From: Sinorhizobium sojae CCBAU 05684
GTDB taxonomy: Bacteria; Pseudomonadota; Alphaproteobacteria; Rhizobiales; Rhizobiaceae
Length of the DNA: 64,000 bases
Assembly: GCF_002288525.1 (NCBI RefSeq)
Contig: NZ_CP023067.1
Coordinates: 2,294,001-2,358,000 of the forward strand
Direction of reading: 5' to 3'
The position numbers and the translations under genes were made by a program. The notes beneath the pieces were generated by a model. The model saw nothing but the letters and a program-made list of their open reading frames with translations. It was not told the origin of the DNA and did no database searches. Below, one piece after another: positions 35,506 to 43,838 of this stretch. Each line of letters starts with the position of its first letter. The stretch's first letter is position 1.

Positions 35506-36462
35506 TCAGTTCAGCGAAAGTCGTTTCATCTTACGGTAAAGCGTGGCGCGGCTGATGCCGAGGAGATCGGCGGCCATCGAGACGTTGCCGTTGGTGCGCG
35601 ACAGGACCCGGCGAAGGGCGGCGCGTTCGGCATCCGGCAGTTCACCACCGCCGCGCGGCGCCTCCTCATCCAGGAGGTCGGAAGCAGGGACGCCGGCGGC
35701 GATGCGCCTGTCGTCGAGCCCCAGCCATTGCCGCGCCGCCCGCGTTGCGCCGAGCACCAGATCGTGGCGGTCGACCGCAAGCAGTGCGGGACCGGCGCGA
35801 TCGACCGGTACGAGCACGATGCGTGCACCGGCGAAGGCGCGTCGGAAGAGGTTCGCTTCGATGCGCGCGGCGGCGTCACGCACGGCCTGGGAAAGAATTG
35901 AAAGCGTCGCCTCGGAGGCGTCGTCACGGCAAGTGGAAATATCGATCGCTGCGGCCAGACGCCCCGCCTCGTCACGGATCGGCGCCGTCGCGCAACTGAG
36001 CCCGATATTGCTGCTCAAGAAATGCTGATCGCGATGAATGATGACGGAGCGTTCGTCCACGATCGCCGTACCGATGCCGTTCGTGCCCACGCTCGCCTCG
36101 CTCCACACCGTGCCGGACCAAAGGCCGACCCCGCGAAAATCGGCGTCGTCCCCGACCGCACCACGCCGCTCGAGCGCGACCCCGTTTCTGTCCGTAAGCA
36201 GCAGGCAGCACCCCGCCTTGCCGATGAACGTGAATAATCGATCGAGCTCACCGGCCGCTTCCGCGATCAGAACGCCGGCGCGTTCGCGCGCCTCGAGAAA
36301 CTCGCTCTCCGACAGGCGCCACGGCTGCCGTACCTCCTCGGGTGCCAGCCCGTGAAGGGTCATACAGCGCCGCCAGGAGGCGGCAACCGGCGAGCTCGCG
36401 GCAGCCGATGGCTGGTGCGCGATCCGGTAGACATGTTCCGAATGATCCGTGGCTGCAGGCAT
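35506..36462 (-). CDS. AcoR-like GAF/Fis regulator lacking the AAA+ domain
   Basis: A 318-residue regulator. The N-terminal half has the AcoR-type sensor pattern (SWRRCMTLHGLAPEEV, LLLTDRNGVALERRG, GTVWSEASVGTNGIGTAI), a GAF domain at about 60-210. A PAS-like stretch follows, and the last 45 residues are a Fis-type HTH (LSRTNGNVSMAADLLGISRATLYRKMK). The central sigma-54 AAA+ domain of true AcoR (about 240 residues, with GAFTGA) is absent. The ATG at 36462 has GGGAGGGAG. It is upstream of the aldehyde dehydrogenase gene on the same strand. Confidence 0.88.
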   Translation of the reverse strand: MPAATDHSEHVYRIAHQPSAAASSPVAASWRRCMTLHGLAPEEVRQPWRLSESEFLEARERAGVLIAEAAGELDRLFTFIGKAGCCLLLTDRNGVALERRGAVGDDADFRGVGLWSGTVWSEASVGTNGIGTAIVDERSVIIHRDQHFLSSNIGLSCATAPIRDEAGRLAAAIDISTCRDDASEATLSILSQAVRDAAARIEANLFRRAFAGARIVLVPVDRAGPALLAVDRHDLVLGATRAARQWLGLDDRRIAAGVPASDLLDEEAPRGGGELPDAERAALRRVLSRTNGNVSMAADLLGISRATLYRKMKRLSLN

Positions 36463-36686
36463 TCGCTCCCTCCCTGAAAGCGGCCGCGACTTGGCAGATT
36501 GCCCCGACCTCCCCTGCTCGGCGCTGCTGCATTTGCCGGCACTATAGCCGGCGATCGCCGGCAAGGTCCAGCCGAACGAAAGTCGCGCAGCGAAGGACGA
36601 CGGCAGCCGGTATCGCCGCACCGGCCGATATGCTACTCGGTCAGCACGATTTTTCGCGACTCGCCCGCAGGATCCGGTTCTCCGCC

Positions 36687-37868
36687 ATGCTTCGTGATTT
36701 TTCCGCGCAAAGCCTCTTCATGGGCATGCTGACCGCCTTTGTCGGATTCGCCAGCTCCTTCGCCGTTGTGCTGCACGGCCTCACCGGCGTCGGCGCAAGC
36801 GAGGTCCAGGCGGCTTCCGGCCTCATGGCGCTTTCGATTTCAATGGGCGCCTGCGCGATCGTCATCAGCCTCGCCACACGGCTTCCCGTCAGCATCGCCT
36901 GGTCGACACCCGGCGCGGCCCTGCTGGCAAGCTCGGGAGCCGTCGAAGGCGGTTTCAGTGCCGCCGTCGGCGCCTTCCTTCTCTGCGGCCTGCTCATCGT
37001 CCTGGCCGGTCTCTGGAAGCCGCTCGCCCGGCTGGTGTCCTCCATCCCGGCTGCGCTCGCCAACGCGATGCTTGCCGGCGTGCTGATCGGCCTCTGCTTC
37101 GCACCGGTGAAGGCGATCGCCTTCAACCCACTCTTCGGACTGCCGATCGTCCTTGCCTGGGCGGTCGTCGGAAGCGTCAACAGGCTCTATGCCGTGCCGG
37201 CGGCGCTGCTTGCCTTCGTTCTCGTCATCGCCTTCGGCATCGATGTGCCGGAGGGCACACTCGCCGAACTCTCGTCGGCCCTGATTCCGAGATTGGAGCT
37301 CGTCCCGCCCGTCTTCAACGCTGCGGCCGTGGTCAGCATCGCGCTGCCGCTTTTCATCGTGACGATGGCATCGCAAAACATTCCCGGCATTGCCGTGCTC
37401 AAGGTCAACGACTTCCACCCGAACCCCGGACCCCTCTTTGCAACGACCGGGCTCTTTTCGCTGTTGAGCGCGCCCTTCGGCGGTCATGCAGTCAATCTGG
37501 CGGCAATCACCGCGGCCATGTGCGCCGGGGCCGATTCGCATCCCGATCGCGACCGGCGCTACTGGTCGGCGGTCAATGCCGGGATCACCTATATCATCTT
37601 CGGCCTGTTCGCCGGTATCGTCACCACCTTTGTCGGCCTCGCGCCGCCGGTGCTGATCGAGGCCGTTGCCGGACTTGCACTGATCGGCGCCTTTTCGAGT
37701 TCCGCCATGGCCGCCTTTGCGCAAGCCGATACCCGCGAGGCCGCCGCCATCACCTTCCTGGTTACGGCATCCGGCGTTAGTTTCGCCGGCGTCTCCGGTG
37801 CCTTCTGGGGCCTGATTGCCGGCGGCGTTATGCTGGCGCTTGCCCGTTTCGCCCGGCGGAATGCATAA
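36687..37868 (+). CDS. BenE-family transporter
   Basis: A 393-residue membrane protein with about 11-12 helices, matching the benzoate/H+ symporter BenE family: FVGFASSFAVVLHGLTGVGA near the start, STPGAALL, MASQNIPGIAVLK, and APFGGHAVNLAAITAAMCAG. Despite the family name, many members are amino-acid or unknown-substrate carriers. The ATG at 36687 fits family starts, although the AGGA upstream is 14 bases away; an ATG at 36630 is possible. It diverges from the regulator gene, which might control it too. Confidence 0.88.
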   Translation: MLRDFSAQSLFMGMLTAFVGFASSFAVVLHGLTGVGASEVQAASGLMALSISMGACAIVISLATRLPVSIAWSTPGAALLASSGAVEGGFSAAVGAFLLCGLLIVLAGLWKPLARLVSSIPAALANAMLAGVLIGLCFAPVKAIAFNPLFGLPIVLAWAVVGSVNRLYAVPAALLAFVLVIAFGIDVPEGTLAELSSALIPRLELVPPVFNAAAVVSIALPLFIVTMASQNIPGIAVLKVNDFHPNPGPLFATTGLFSLLSAPFGGHAVNLAAITAAMCAGADSHPDRDRRYWSAVNAGITYIIFGLFAGIVTTFVGLAPPVLIEAVAGLALIGAFSSSAMAAFAQADTREAAAITFLVTASGVSFAGVSGAFWGLIAGGVMLALARFARRNA

Positions 37869-38037
37869 GAACCGTGCCCGCCTTGCATTTCAGCCCGTTC
37901 TCCGCTATGCACCGCGCGTCCGCGCAGACACCCTTGGAGGCAACGCGGATGGCGCCGCCATGCGGCTCCAGGTTTTTCCGCCCCGGGCTTTGGCCCTTTG
38001 ACGGATGAACTCTCCAAATAACCAGAAAGGTCTATCC

Positions 38038-38646
38038 ATGAGCCAGAGTTACGAGCTCAAGGCCGAGACGCGCGAACGGGTTGGTAAGGGGTCCTCCCGC
38101 GAACTTCGCCGCAACGGTCTTATCCCGGCTGTCATCTACGGTGACAAGCAGCCCCCGCTTTCGATCGCGCTGTCCACCAAGGACGTGACGATGAAGATCC
38201 ACGCCGGCGGTTTCATGACCACCGTTGCGACGATCGACGTCAATGGCGAGAAGATCCGCGTCCTGCCGAAGGACTACCAGCTGGATCCGGTCCGCGACTT
38301 CACCATGCACGTCGACTTCCTGCGCGTCTCGAAGGGCAGCCAGGTGTCCGTCCAGGTCCCGGTTCACTTCGAAAATGAAGAGAAGTCCCCGGGCCTCAAA
38401 AGGGGCGGTGCTCTCAACATCGTTCGCCACGAAGTCGAACTTAACGTTTCCGCTGAGGCCATCCCGGAATTCCTGACCGTCGATCTCACCGGCCTCAACA
38501 TCGGCGACACCGTCCACATCTCGAACGTCAAGCTCCCGGCTGGCGCGACTCCGGTCATCACCGATCGCGACTTCACGATCGCGACGATCACCGGCCGTGT
38601 ACAGGAAGCCGAAGAGACGGAAGTCGAAGGCGAAGCAGAGGCTTGA
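38038..38646 (+). CDS. rplY: 50S ribosomal protein L25/general stress protein Ctc
   Basis: A 202-residue two-domain L25 (TL5/Ctc form). The N-terminal 5S-rRNA-binding domain includes [18 protein letters not shown] and LIPAVIYG; the C-terminal beta domain includes [17 protein letters not shown] and an acidic tail [16 protein letters not shown] precedes the ATG by eight bases. In many Rhizobiales rplY is followed by pth and ychF; here pth comes 3.7 kb later, after two signalling genes. Confidence 0.96.
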   Translation: MSQSYELKAETRERVGKGSSRELRRNGLIPAVIYGDKQPPLSIALSTKDVTMKIHAGGFMTTVATIDVNGEKIRVLPKDYQLDPVRDFTMHVDFLRVSKGSQVSVQVPVHFENEEKSPGLKRGGALNIVRHEVELNVSAEAIPEFLTVDLTGLNIGDTVHISNVKLPAGATPVITDRDFTIATITGRVQEAEETEVEGEAEA

Positions 38647-38664
38647 TTTCAGGCTTCTGAACTA

Positions 38665-38702
38665 AAGCGCGTCGCGATCGGACGTACTCGTGCGACGCGC
38701 TT
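38665..38702. repeat. Palindrome after rplY
   Basis: AAGCGCGTCGC (38665-38675) and GCGACGCGCTT (38692-38702) form a perfect eleven-base inverted repeat with a 16-base spacer. Such GCGTCGC elements are frequent between rhizobial genes. It lies just after rplY and upstream of the strong terminator. Confidence 0.7.
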
Positions 38703-38718
38703 CAGGCCCTTGTTTTAT

Positions 38719-38757
38719 GCATGTCGCTGCCCAAAACGCTGCACCCCTTCGACATGC
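38719..38757. repeat. Second palindromic element after rplY
   Basis: GCATGTCG (38719-38726) pairs with CGACATGC (38750-38757). Between them is the sequence ctgcccaaaacgctgcacc, which I recall as part of a common rhizobial intergenic element. It sits directly before the terminator. Confidence 0.55.
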
Positions 38758-38768
38758 AATACTTCCAG

Positions 38769-38799
38769 ACCCGCCCCATTCCTCATGGGGCGGGTTTTT
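38769..38799 (+). terminator. Intrinsic terminator downstream of rplY
   Basis: A perfect eleven-base stem, ACCCGCCCCAT (38769-38779) with ATGGGGCGGGT (38785-38795), has a five-base loop and continues into TTTTC. It isolates rplY from the GGDEF-EAL gene. Confidence 0.92.
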
Positions 38800-38941
38800 C
38801 TGTCCTCAAGGGCTGCACGTCGCCTGAAAGGTCAGCAACATTTAAGGATTTGATGGTGTGCTGCACGCGGGGGAGCATAGCGTGGCAGTCCAAGAGAATC
38901 CGAATGCAGAGAGTAAGAGTATTCACCGGCGGGAACATCTC

Positions 38942-41308
38942 ATGATGCCCTCGGTGGAAAACCGGTTTATCGCAATCGTCTGCGGCGCAATGCTCCTGTT
39001 CGTTGCGCCCCTGTTGATGCTCTTCCTGACCATGTCCGGCGACCGGATCGCACGGGAGCGCCTGCACAACATCGAATTGCTGATGGAAGCCAGCAGCGAG
39101 GCACTTGGCAAGCCGATATGGGACTTCGATCAGGACGGCATCGAGCGGATTGCGCGATCGCTGATGAACGCGCGCGACATCCGCGCAGTCGTTATTCGCG
39201 ACACCGCGGGCAAGGTCCTGACGCGGCTGCCCGCGGCGCACCCCGATGCGCCCACCACCCATGCTCTGAGAACTTCCATTAGCTACGAGGCCGTGAACGG
39301 CACCCAAATCGTCGGCACGCTGGAAACCCTCGTTCCCGCATCCGGCATGCTTTCGCGTTTCAGCAGGGACGAATGGGCCGTTCTCGGCATCCTGCTCGTC
39401 GCCGTAGCCATTGTCTTCACGGCAGCTTTGATCGGCAACCGTCTCACCGTGGTCCGGCCGCTGATGCGGCTGACGGCGGCGATCGAAGCGACGCGGCGCC
39501 TCGGCTCGCGTCATAGGGTCGACTGGAATTCGCACGACGAAATGGGCGCGCTCGCCGTCAATTTCAACGCGATGCAGGACCGGCTCGAGCGCGAGGAAAC
39601 GGAGCTGAAGACCGCGCATGCCCGGGCGACGGAGACCTACAACCAGACACCGGCGATGCTCTTCTCGCTCGACACTGAAGGACGCTTGACGGCGGTCAGC
39701 GACTACTGGCTTCTGGCAACGGGCTATAGCCGCGATGCCGTGATCGGCCGGACTTTCACCGATTTCATCGATCCGCACTGGCGGGAGGCCTACCGCCTTC
39801 GTTTACGGCCAGGCACGCAGGAAAGCCACACCATCAGCGAGGTCACGCTGCCCTTCCGCAAGGCGGACGGCGAACTCATGACCGTTCTGATCTTGGAAGC
39901 CGAAACGAACGGCGGCGAGACTTCGCTTTCGGTAATGACCGACGTGACGGCGCTGAAGCAGGCCGAAAGCCGCAACCACTTACAGGCGATCACCGATCAC
40001 TTGACCGCCCTCCTCAACCGGCAGGGCTTCGAGAGCGCGCTGGACGAGGCGATTCTGAGCGCCGATCAATGCGGCATGCAACTCGCCTGCCTCTTCATCG
40101 ACCTCGATCGCTTCAAATGGATCAACGACAATTTCGGCCATGCCGCCGGCGATGCCGTACTGCGCCAGACGGTGGAGCGGATCGCCGGTGCTCTCGGCCC
40201 GGAGGACGTGCTTGCGAGGCTCGGCGGCGACGAATTCGCCATTCTGGTGCAGTCGACGGACGTTATCGCGCTTGCCGGGGAGATCGGCGAGCGGATCTGC
40301 GCTGCGCTGCGTGAACCCATGCCGATCGCGGGCAACGAGCTGTCCGTCAGCGCCAGCGTCGGCATTTCGGCCTATCCCATCCATGCCGCAAGCGCCGCCG
40401 ACCTGCTGCTGAAGGCCGACATGGCAATGTATGCACGCAAGCGCGACGGCAAGAACGGGCTCAGGATGTTCGATGCCGGCATGCTCGACGCGGCACGCGA
40501 GCGCCACGAGATCGAGCAATTCATCGAGGCCGGCCTCAAGGAAGACTGGTTCGAGGCATGGCTGCAGCCCATCGTCAGCCTCCGCGACGGCCAGATCGTC
40601 GGCTTCGAGGCGCTGATGCGGCTCGACCACCCGCAAAAGGGCCTCCTGCCGCCGGGCAAGATCATAAACATTGCGGAAGAAACGGGCACCATCGGCCGCA
40701 TCGGCGACCGCGTGCTGGAAAAGGCGATCCGCCACCTCGCGACGATCTCCAAGCTCGATGGAACCCAGGACACCTACCTTGCCGTCAATTTCTCGCCGCT
40801 GCAGTTCGAATTCACTTTGCCCCACAAGATGGCGGCACTCCTGCTGAAGCATCACATTTCGCCGCACCGCATCGTCGTCGAAATCACAGAAGCGGTGCTG
40901 ATGCTCGACAATCCCGAAGTCCATGCGGTCCTGAAACAGCTCCAGGAATTCGGTTGCCGCATCGCGCTCGACGATTTCGGCACCGGCTATTCGTCGCTCA
41001 GCTATCTCAACCGCTTCCCGGTCGATATCGTGAAGGTCGACCAGTCTTTCACGCGATCGCTCAGCTCCAGTACCGGGGACGTCAGGCGCAAGAGCCGTAT
41101 GCTTGTCAAAGGCATTCGCACCATCTCGCATCAGATGGGATGCACGGTCGTGGCCGAGGGCATCGAAGTAAAGGAGCAATGGCAACTCCTGCGCAAGCTC
41201 GGTGTGGATTATGGCCAGGGCTATCTCTTCAGCCGGCCCATGCCGATCAGCGACATGCTGACGATGCTGGAGAACGAATCGGAGGCGAAGACGAGCGCAG
41301 CGATCTAA
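38942..41308 (+). CDS. GGDEF-EAL membrane protein (c-di-GMP synthesis/breakdown)
   Basis: A 788-residue membrane protein: helix near residues 8-30 (FIAIVCGAMLLFVAPLLMLF), periplasmic sensor of about 120 residues, second helix (LGILLVAVAIVFTAALIG), HAMP, PAS domain, then GGDEF at 428-432 (RLGGDEFAIL) and EAL at 556-558 (FEALMRLDHP). Both domains look catalytically intact; the EAL site residues NFSPLQF, EITEAVL, DDFGTGYSS, KVDQSF and AEGIE are all present. There is no RxxD inhibitory site five residues before GGDEF. GGGAA precedes the ATG at 38942. It is followed by a periplasmic binding protein gene. Confidence 0.92.
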   Translation: MMPSVENRFIAIVCGAMLLFVAPLLMLFLTMSGDRIARERLHNIELLMEASSEALGKPIWDFDQDGIERIARSLMNARDIRAVVIRDTAGKVLTRLPAAHPDAPTTHALRTSISYEAVNGTQIVGTLETLVPASGMLSRFSRDEWAVLGILLVAVAIVFTAALIGNRLTVVRPLMRLTAAIEATRRLGSRHRVDWNSHDEMGALAVNFNAMQDRLEREETELKTAHARATETYNQTPAMLFSLDTEGRLTAVSDYWLLATGYSRDAVIGRTFTDFIDPHWREAYRLRLRPGTQESHTISEVTLPFRKADGELMTVLILEAETNGGETSLSVMTDVTALKQAESRNHLQAITDHLTALLNRQGFESALDEAILSADQCGMQLACLFIDLDRFKWINDNFGHAAGDAVLRQTVERIAGALGPEDVLARLGGDEFAILVQSTDVIALAGEIGERICAALREPMPIAGNELSVSASVGISAYPIHAASAADLLLKADMAMYARKRDGKNGLRMFDAGMLDAARERHEIEQFIEAGLKEDWFEAWLQPIVSLRDGQIVGFEALMRLDHPQKGLLPPGKIINIAEETGTIGRIGDRVLEKAIRHLATISKLDGTQDTYLAVNFSPLQFEFTLPHKMAALLLKHHISPHRIVVEITEAVLMLDNPEVHAVLKQLQEFGCRIALDDFGTGYSSLSYLNRFPVDIVKVDQSFTRSLSSSTGDVRRKSRMLVKGIRTISHQMGCTVVAEGIEVKEQWQLLRKLGVDYGQGYLFSRPMPISDMLTMLENESEAKTSAAI

Positions 41309-41340
41309 GCTCAGGCTAAGTACGCAGTTACCGCGCGCAT

Positions 41341-41374
41341 GGTGTCCGGAGCCTGGCGTCCGAAAGGACGCACC
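41341..41374 (+). promoter_or_regulatory. Leader hairpin upstream of the periplasmic binding protein gene
   Basis: GCGTCC (41356-41361) and GGACGC (41366-41371) close on a GAAA tetraloop. GGTG...TCC at 41341-41347 could instead pair with GGA...CACC at 41366-41374, so two exclusive folds exist. It lies 32 bases before the start codon. It does not match the c-di-GMP-I riboswitch consensus as I know it. Confidence 0.3.
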
Positions 41375-41405
41375 GCTCTGTAGGCCAGACGAAAGGAAAC
41401 ACGGC

Positions 41406-42140
41406 GTGAAGAAACTGATCCTTGCAATCCTGCTCAACCTGCCCGCCACGGCGCACGCCGAAACGATCCATTTCCTCACCGAAGAATACAGACCCTATAA
41501 TTACCTGAGCGACGAGGGTCCGAGCGGTGCCTCGGTCGACCAGGTCGCCCTGATTATGAAGGCCGTCGATCTACCTTACGACATCGAGGTCCTGCCTTGG
41601 CCTCGGGCCTTTGCGCTTGCCGAACGCCAGCCTTTTCACTGCGTCTTCACCACCGGGCACGACGCCGAGCGGGACAGAAAATTCCAGTGGATCGAGCCGC
41701 TTCTGATCGACCGGATGGTCATGGTGCGCCGCGAGGATGGCGCCGCCGCGCCAAAATCGCTGGAAGAGGCGAAGCAATTCGTCGTCGGGACGCAGCGCGA
41801 GGATTTTTCCGCCAGCTACCTAAAGGAGCATGGATTTCAGCGGATCGACTATGCCGCCACGCTTGATTCCACCCTCAAGAAGCTCGTCGCCGGCCGCGTC
41901 GACCTGATGATGACCTCGGAGAAGACCTTTGAGGCCATGCAAACGGGCGGCGCGCCGGTCGAAGCGGCGCTCACGCTTGACGGGAAGCAATACGGCATTG
42001 CCTGCCACCAGGACATGCCGAAAGAGATCGTCACGCGCATGCAGGTGGAGCTCAACCGTCTGATCGCCGATGGCACACAGGACCGGATCTTCGAACGTTA
42101 TGGCCTGCGCGCAAACAGCGTCCGGCAGACGGCGAAATAG
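41406..42140 (+). CDS. Periplasmic substrate-binding protein (family 3 type)
   Basis: A 244-residue exported protein. The signal peptide is LILAILLNLPATAHA, followed by a type II periplasmic-binding fold (TIHFLTEEYRPYNYLSDEGP, VLPWPRAFALAERQPFHCVF, GTQREDFSASYLKEHG). No ABC transporter permease is nearby. The start is the GTG at 41406 with AAAGGAAAC upstream. It begins 97 bases after the GGDEF-EAL gene. Such orphan binding proteins can feed ligand information to a membrane signalling partner, which would fit its neighbour, but that is inference. Confidence 0.85.
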   Translation: MKKLILAILLNLPATAHAETIHFLTEEYRPYNYLSDEGPSGASVDQVALIMKAVDLPYDIEVLPWPRAFALAERQPFHCVFTTGHDAERDRKFQWIEPLLIDRMVMVRREDGAAAPKSLEEAKQFVVGTQREDFSASYLKEHGFQRIDYAATLDSTLKKLVAGRVDLMMTSEKTFEAMQTGGAPVEAALTLDGKQYGIACHQDMPKEIVTRMQVELNRLIADGTQDRIFERYGLRANSVRQTAK

Positions 42141-42199
42141 GGTTGACTTGCCCGGACAGCGGTGGTTTTGCGTGGAGTGAGCGGGAATGCTGAGATTGT

Positions 42200-42325
42200 C
42201 CGTTAGCCGCTGGGCTAACGGTGAGCGGTTGCCCCTCTCCTCGGGTTTAACCCGAGGACTAGCCCTCTCACGCCCGCGGGGCGAAGGTGGCCGCTAAGCC
42301 GGAGGAGGGGCAGTGCATGCCCTCT
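42200..42325. repeat. Intergenic palindromic repeats upstream of pth
   Basis: CCGTTAGCC (42200-42208) pairs with GGCTAACGG (42213-42221), and CCTCGGGTT (42239-42247) pairs with AACCCGAGG (42249-42257). The flanking gcccctctcc and ggaggaggggcagtgcatgcc sequences belong to the same family as the elements at 2319-2509 and 62398-62436. Confidence 0.6.
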
Positions 42326-42356
42326 GAACCGCTTGAAACACTAGGAGTTTGACCGC

Positions 42357-43076
42357 ATGCTGATCATTGCGGGACTTGGCAATCCGGGCCCGAAATATGC
42401 GGGCAACCGTCACAACATCGGCTTCATGGCAGTCGATGCCATCCAACGGCGGCAGGGTTTTTCTTCCTGGTCGAAGAAGTTCAGGGCCGAGATCGCCGAA
42501 GGCGAGATCGCCGGCGAACGCGTGCTGTTGATGAAACCTCAGACCTTCATGAATGTCTCCGGCGAGGCCCTGGGCGAAGCCATGCGCTTCTATAAGCTCT
42601 CGCCGAAGGACATCATCGTCATCTATGACGAGCTCGATCTCCCTGCCGGCAAGGCGCGGATCAAGGTCGGTGGCGGGCATGGCGGGCATAACGGCATCAA
42701 GTCGATCGACGCGCATTGCGGCAAGGAATATCGCCGCCTGCGCCTCGGCATCGGCCATCCGGGCGTGAAGGATCTCGTGCATGCCCATGTGCTCGGCGAT
42801 TTTGCCAAGGCCGATCAAGCCTGGCTTTCGCCCCTCCTCGACACAATCGCTGACAACGCCGACATGCTGGTGAGGGGCGAGGATTCGCAGCTTCTGAACA
42901 AGGTCGCGCTCGCGCTCGGCGGAAATCCGGAGGCGGAAAAGCCGGAGGTAACAAAGAAGCAGGCGGCTCGATCCCACATCCACCAGGCCCGGAATGCGGC
43001 CCAGCCGAAGAAGCTCCCGAAAACCGGCCCGATGGCCGAGATGCTGAAGAAGATGTTCGGCTCGAAGGACGATTGA
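42357..43076 (+). CDS. pth: Peptidyl-tRNA hydrolase
   Basis: A 239-residue enzyme that frees tRNA from stalled peptidyl-tRNA. The family start [20 protein letters not shown] includes the catalytic His19, with FMNVSG and the substrate-binding [20 protein letters not shown] (shown in part) further on. A C-terminal extension of about 50 basic residues ([19 protein letters not shown]) is longer than in E. coli but usual in rhizobia. TAGGAG precedes the ATG. It is separated from ychF by clpS on the other strand and two repeat copies. Confidence 0.96.
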   Translation: MLIIAGLGNPGPKYAGNRHNIGFMAVDAIQRRQGFSSWSKKFRAEIAEGEIAGERVLLMKPQTFMNVSGEALGEAMRFYKLSPKDIIVIYDELDLPAGKARIKVGGGHGGHNGIKSIDAHCGKEYRRLRLGIGHPGVKDLVHAHVLGDFAKADQAWLSPLLDTIADNADMLVRGEDSQLLNKVALALGGNPEAEKPEVTKKQAARSHIHQARNAAQPKKLPKTGPMAEMLKKMFGSKDD

Positions 43077-43142
43077 CGGATATCGTCTGACTTATTCCCT
43101 GTGACGAATAAAGGAATGAATGAGGGTCGCACCTTCCCCTGG

Positions 43143-43242
43143 CGCATCGGCCCGAAATCATACCCGATTTTCGGAAAGCGCGATGTGCAGGTTCAAGAAG
43201 ATACAGCGACCTTTGCGCGTCTGAAAAGACGCGCGGCGCTGT
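43143..43242. repeat. RIME-like intergenic repeat, copy 8 (reverse orientation)
   Basis: Full-length reverse copy. The module GCATCGGCCCGAAATCATACC (first part) with CGATTTTCGG comes first, then gatgtgcaggttcaag, then the core with GCGCGTCTGAAAAGACGCGC at its centre. It fills the gap between pth and clpS, which converge. Confidence 0.87.
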
Positions 43243-43256
43243 CACCCCGCCGAATC

Positions 43257-43568
43257 TCACTCCTCCGGTTCGCTGGTGAACAAGAGTGGGAAGCCCGCCT
43301 CCTTGCCAAGGTCGGTCGCCTCCTTCGCCTTGGTTTCGGCGATGTCCCGGGCACAGACCACGACGACGGAAGTACCAAGCTTGTGCGCCGTCATCATCAC
43401 GCGGTAGCCGGTCTCCTCGCTCATGCGGAACACCGCCTTCAGCACCATGACGACGATTTCGCGCGGCGTGTAGTCGTCATTGACAAGAATGACCTTGTAG
43501 AGCCTCGGTCGCTCGAGCTTTGGCTTCGTTCGGGTTCTGCGTCTTACGACAACGTCCTTGTCACTCAT
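43257..43568 (-). CDS. clpS: ATP-dependent Clp protease adaptor ClpS (ClpS2-like)
   Basis: A 103-residue adaptor that delivers N-degron proteins to ClpAP. After a basic N-terminus (VVRRRTRTKPKLERP) comes the conserved core YKVILVNDDYTPREIVVMVL, whose DD pair binds the substrate N-terminus, and MMTAHKLGTSVVVVC. I chose the ATG at 43568 with AAAGGG upstream. clpA is not adjacent, unlike the usual clpS-clpA pair, so this is probably the second ClpS paralogue that many rhizobia carry. Confidence 0.92.
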   Translation of the reverse strand: MSDKDVVVRRRTRTKPKLERPRLYKVILVNDDYTPREIVVMVLKAVFRMSEETGYRVMMTAHKLGTSVVVVCARDIAETKAKEATDLGKEAGFPLLFTSEPEE

Positions 43569-43694
43569 CGGAACACCCTTTGATGACATGGAAAAGGCAG
43601 CGGCGATCGCGGGTCCACTATTGCGCGCCAGGCAACGGTATTCAAGCCTCCTGCATGTCAGCTTGAACCCAGTTCTGGGTGAAGGCATGCAGCA

Positions 43695-43747
43695 GTTCAA
43701 AGTACCACAGCGACATTTGCGCGTCCGACAAGACGCGCGGCGCTGTA
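43695..43747. repeat. RIME-like intergenic repeat, copy 9 (reverse orientation)
   Basis: A short copy with the core only, reverse orientation: ACAGCGACATTTGCGCGTCC (start) followed by GACAAGACGCGCGG and CGCTGTA. The second module is reduced to a ttcaaag stub. It lies between clpS and ychF, which diverge. Confidence 0.82.
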
Positions 43748-43838
43748 AGCGAAACCTCCGCATGCACGAAGGCTTGACCGCTCCGCTCCTTTATCCCATA
43801 GCCACGCCCAAGAAATTCGAAAACGACAGGTTTCAGCC

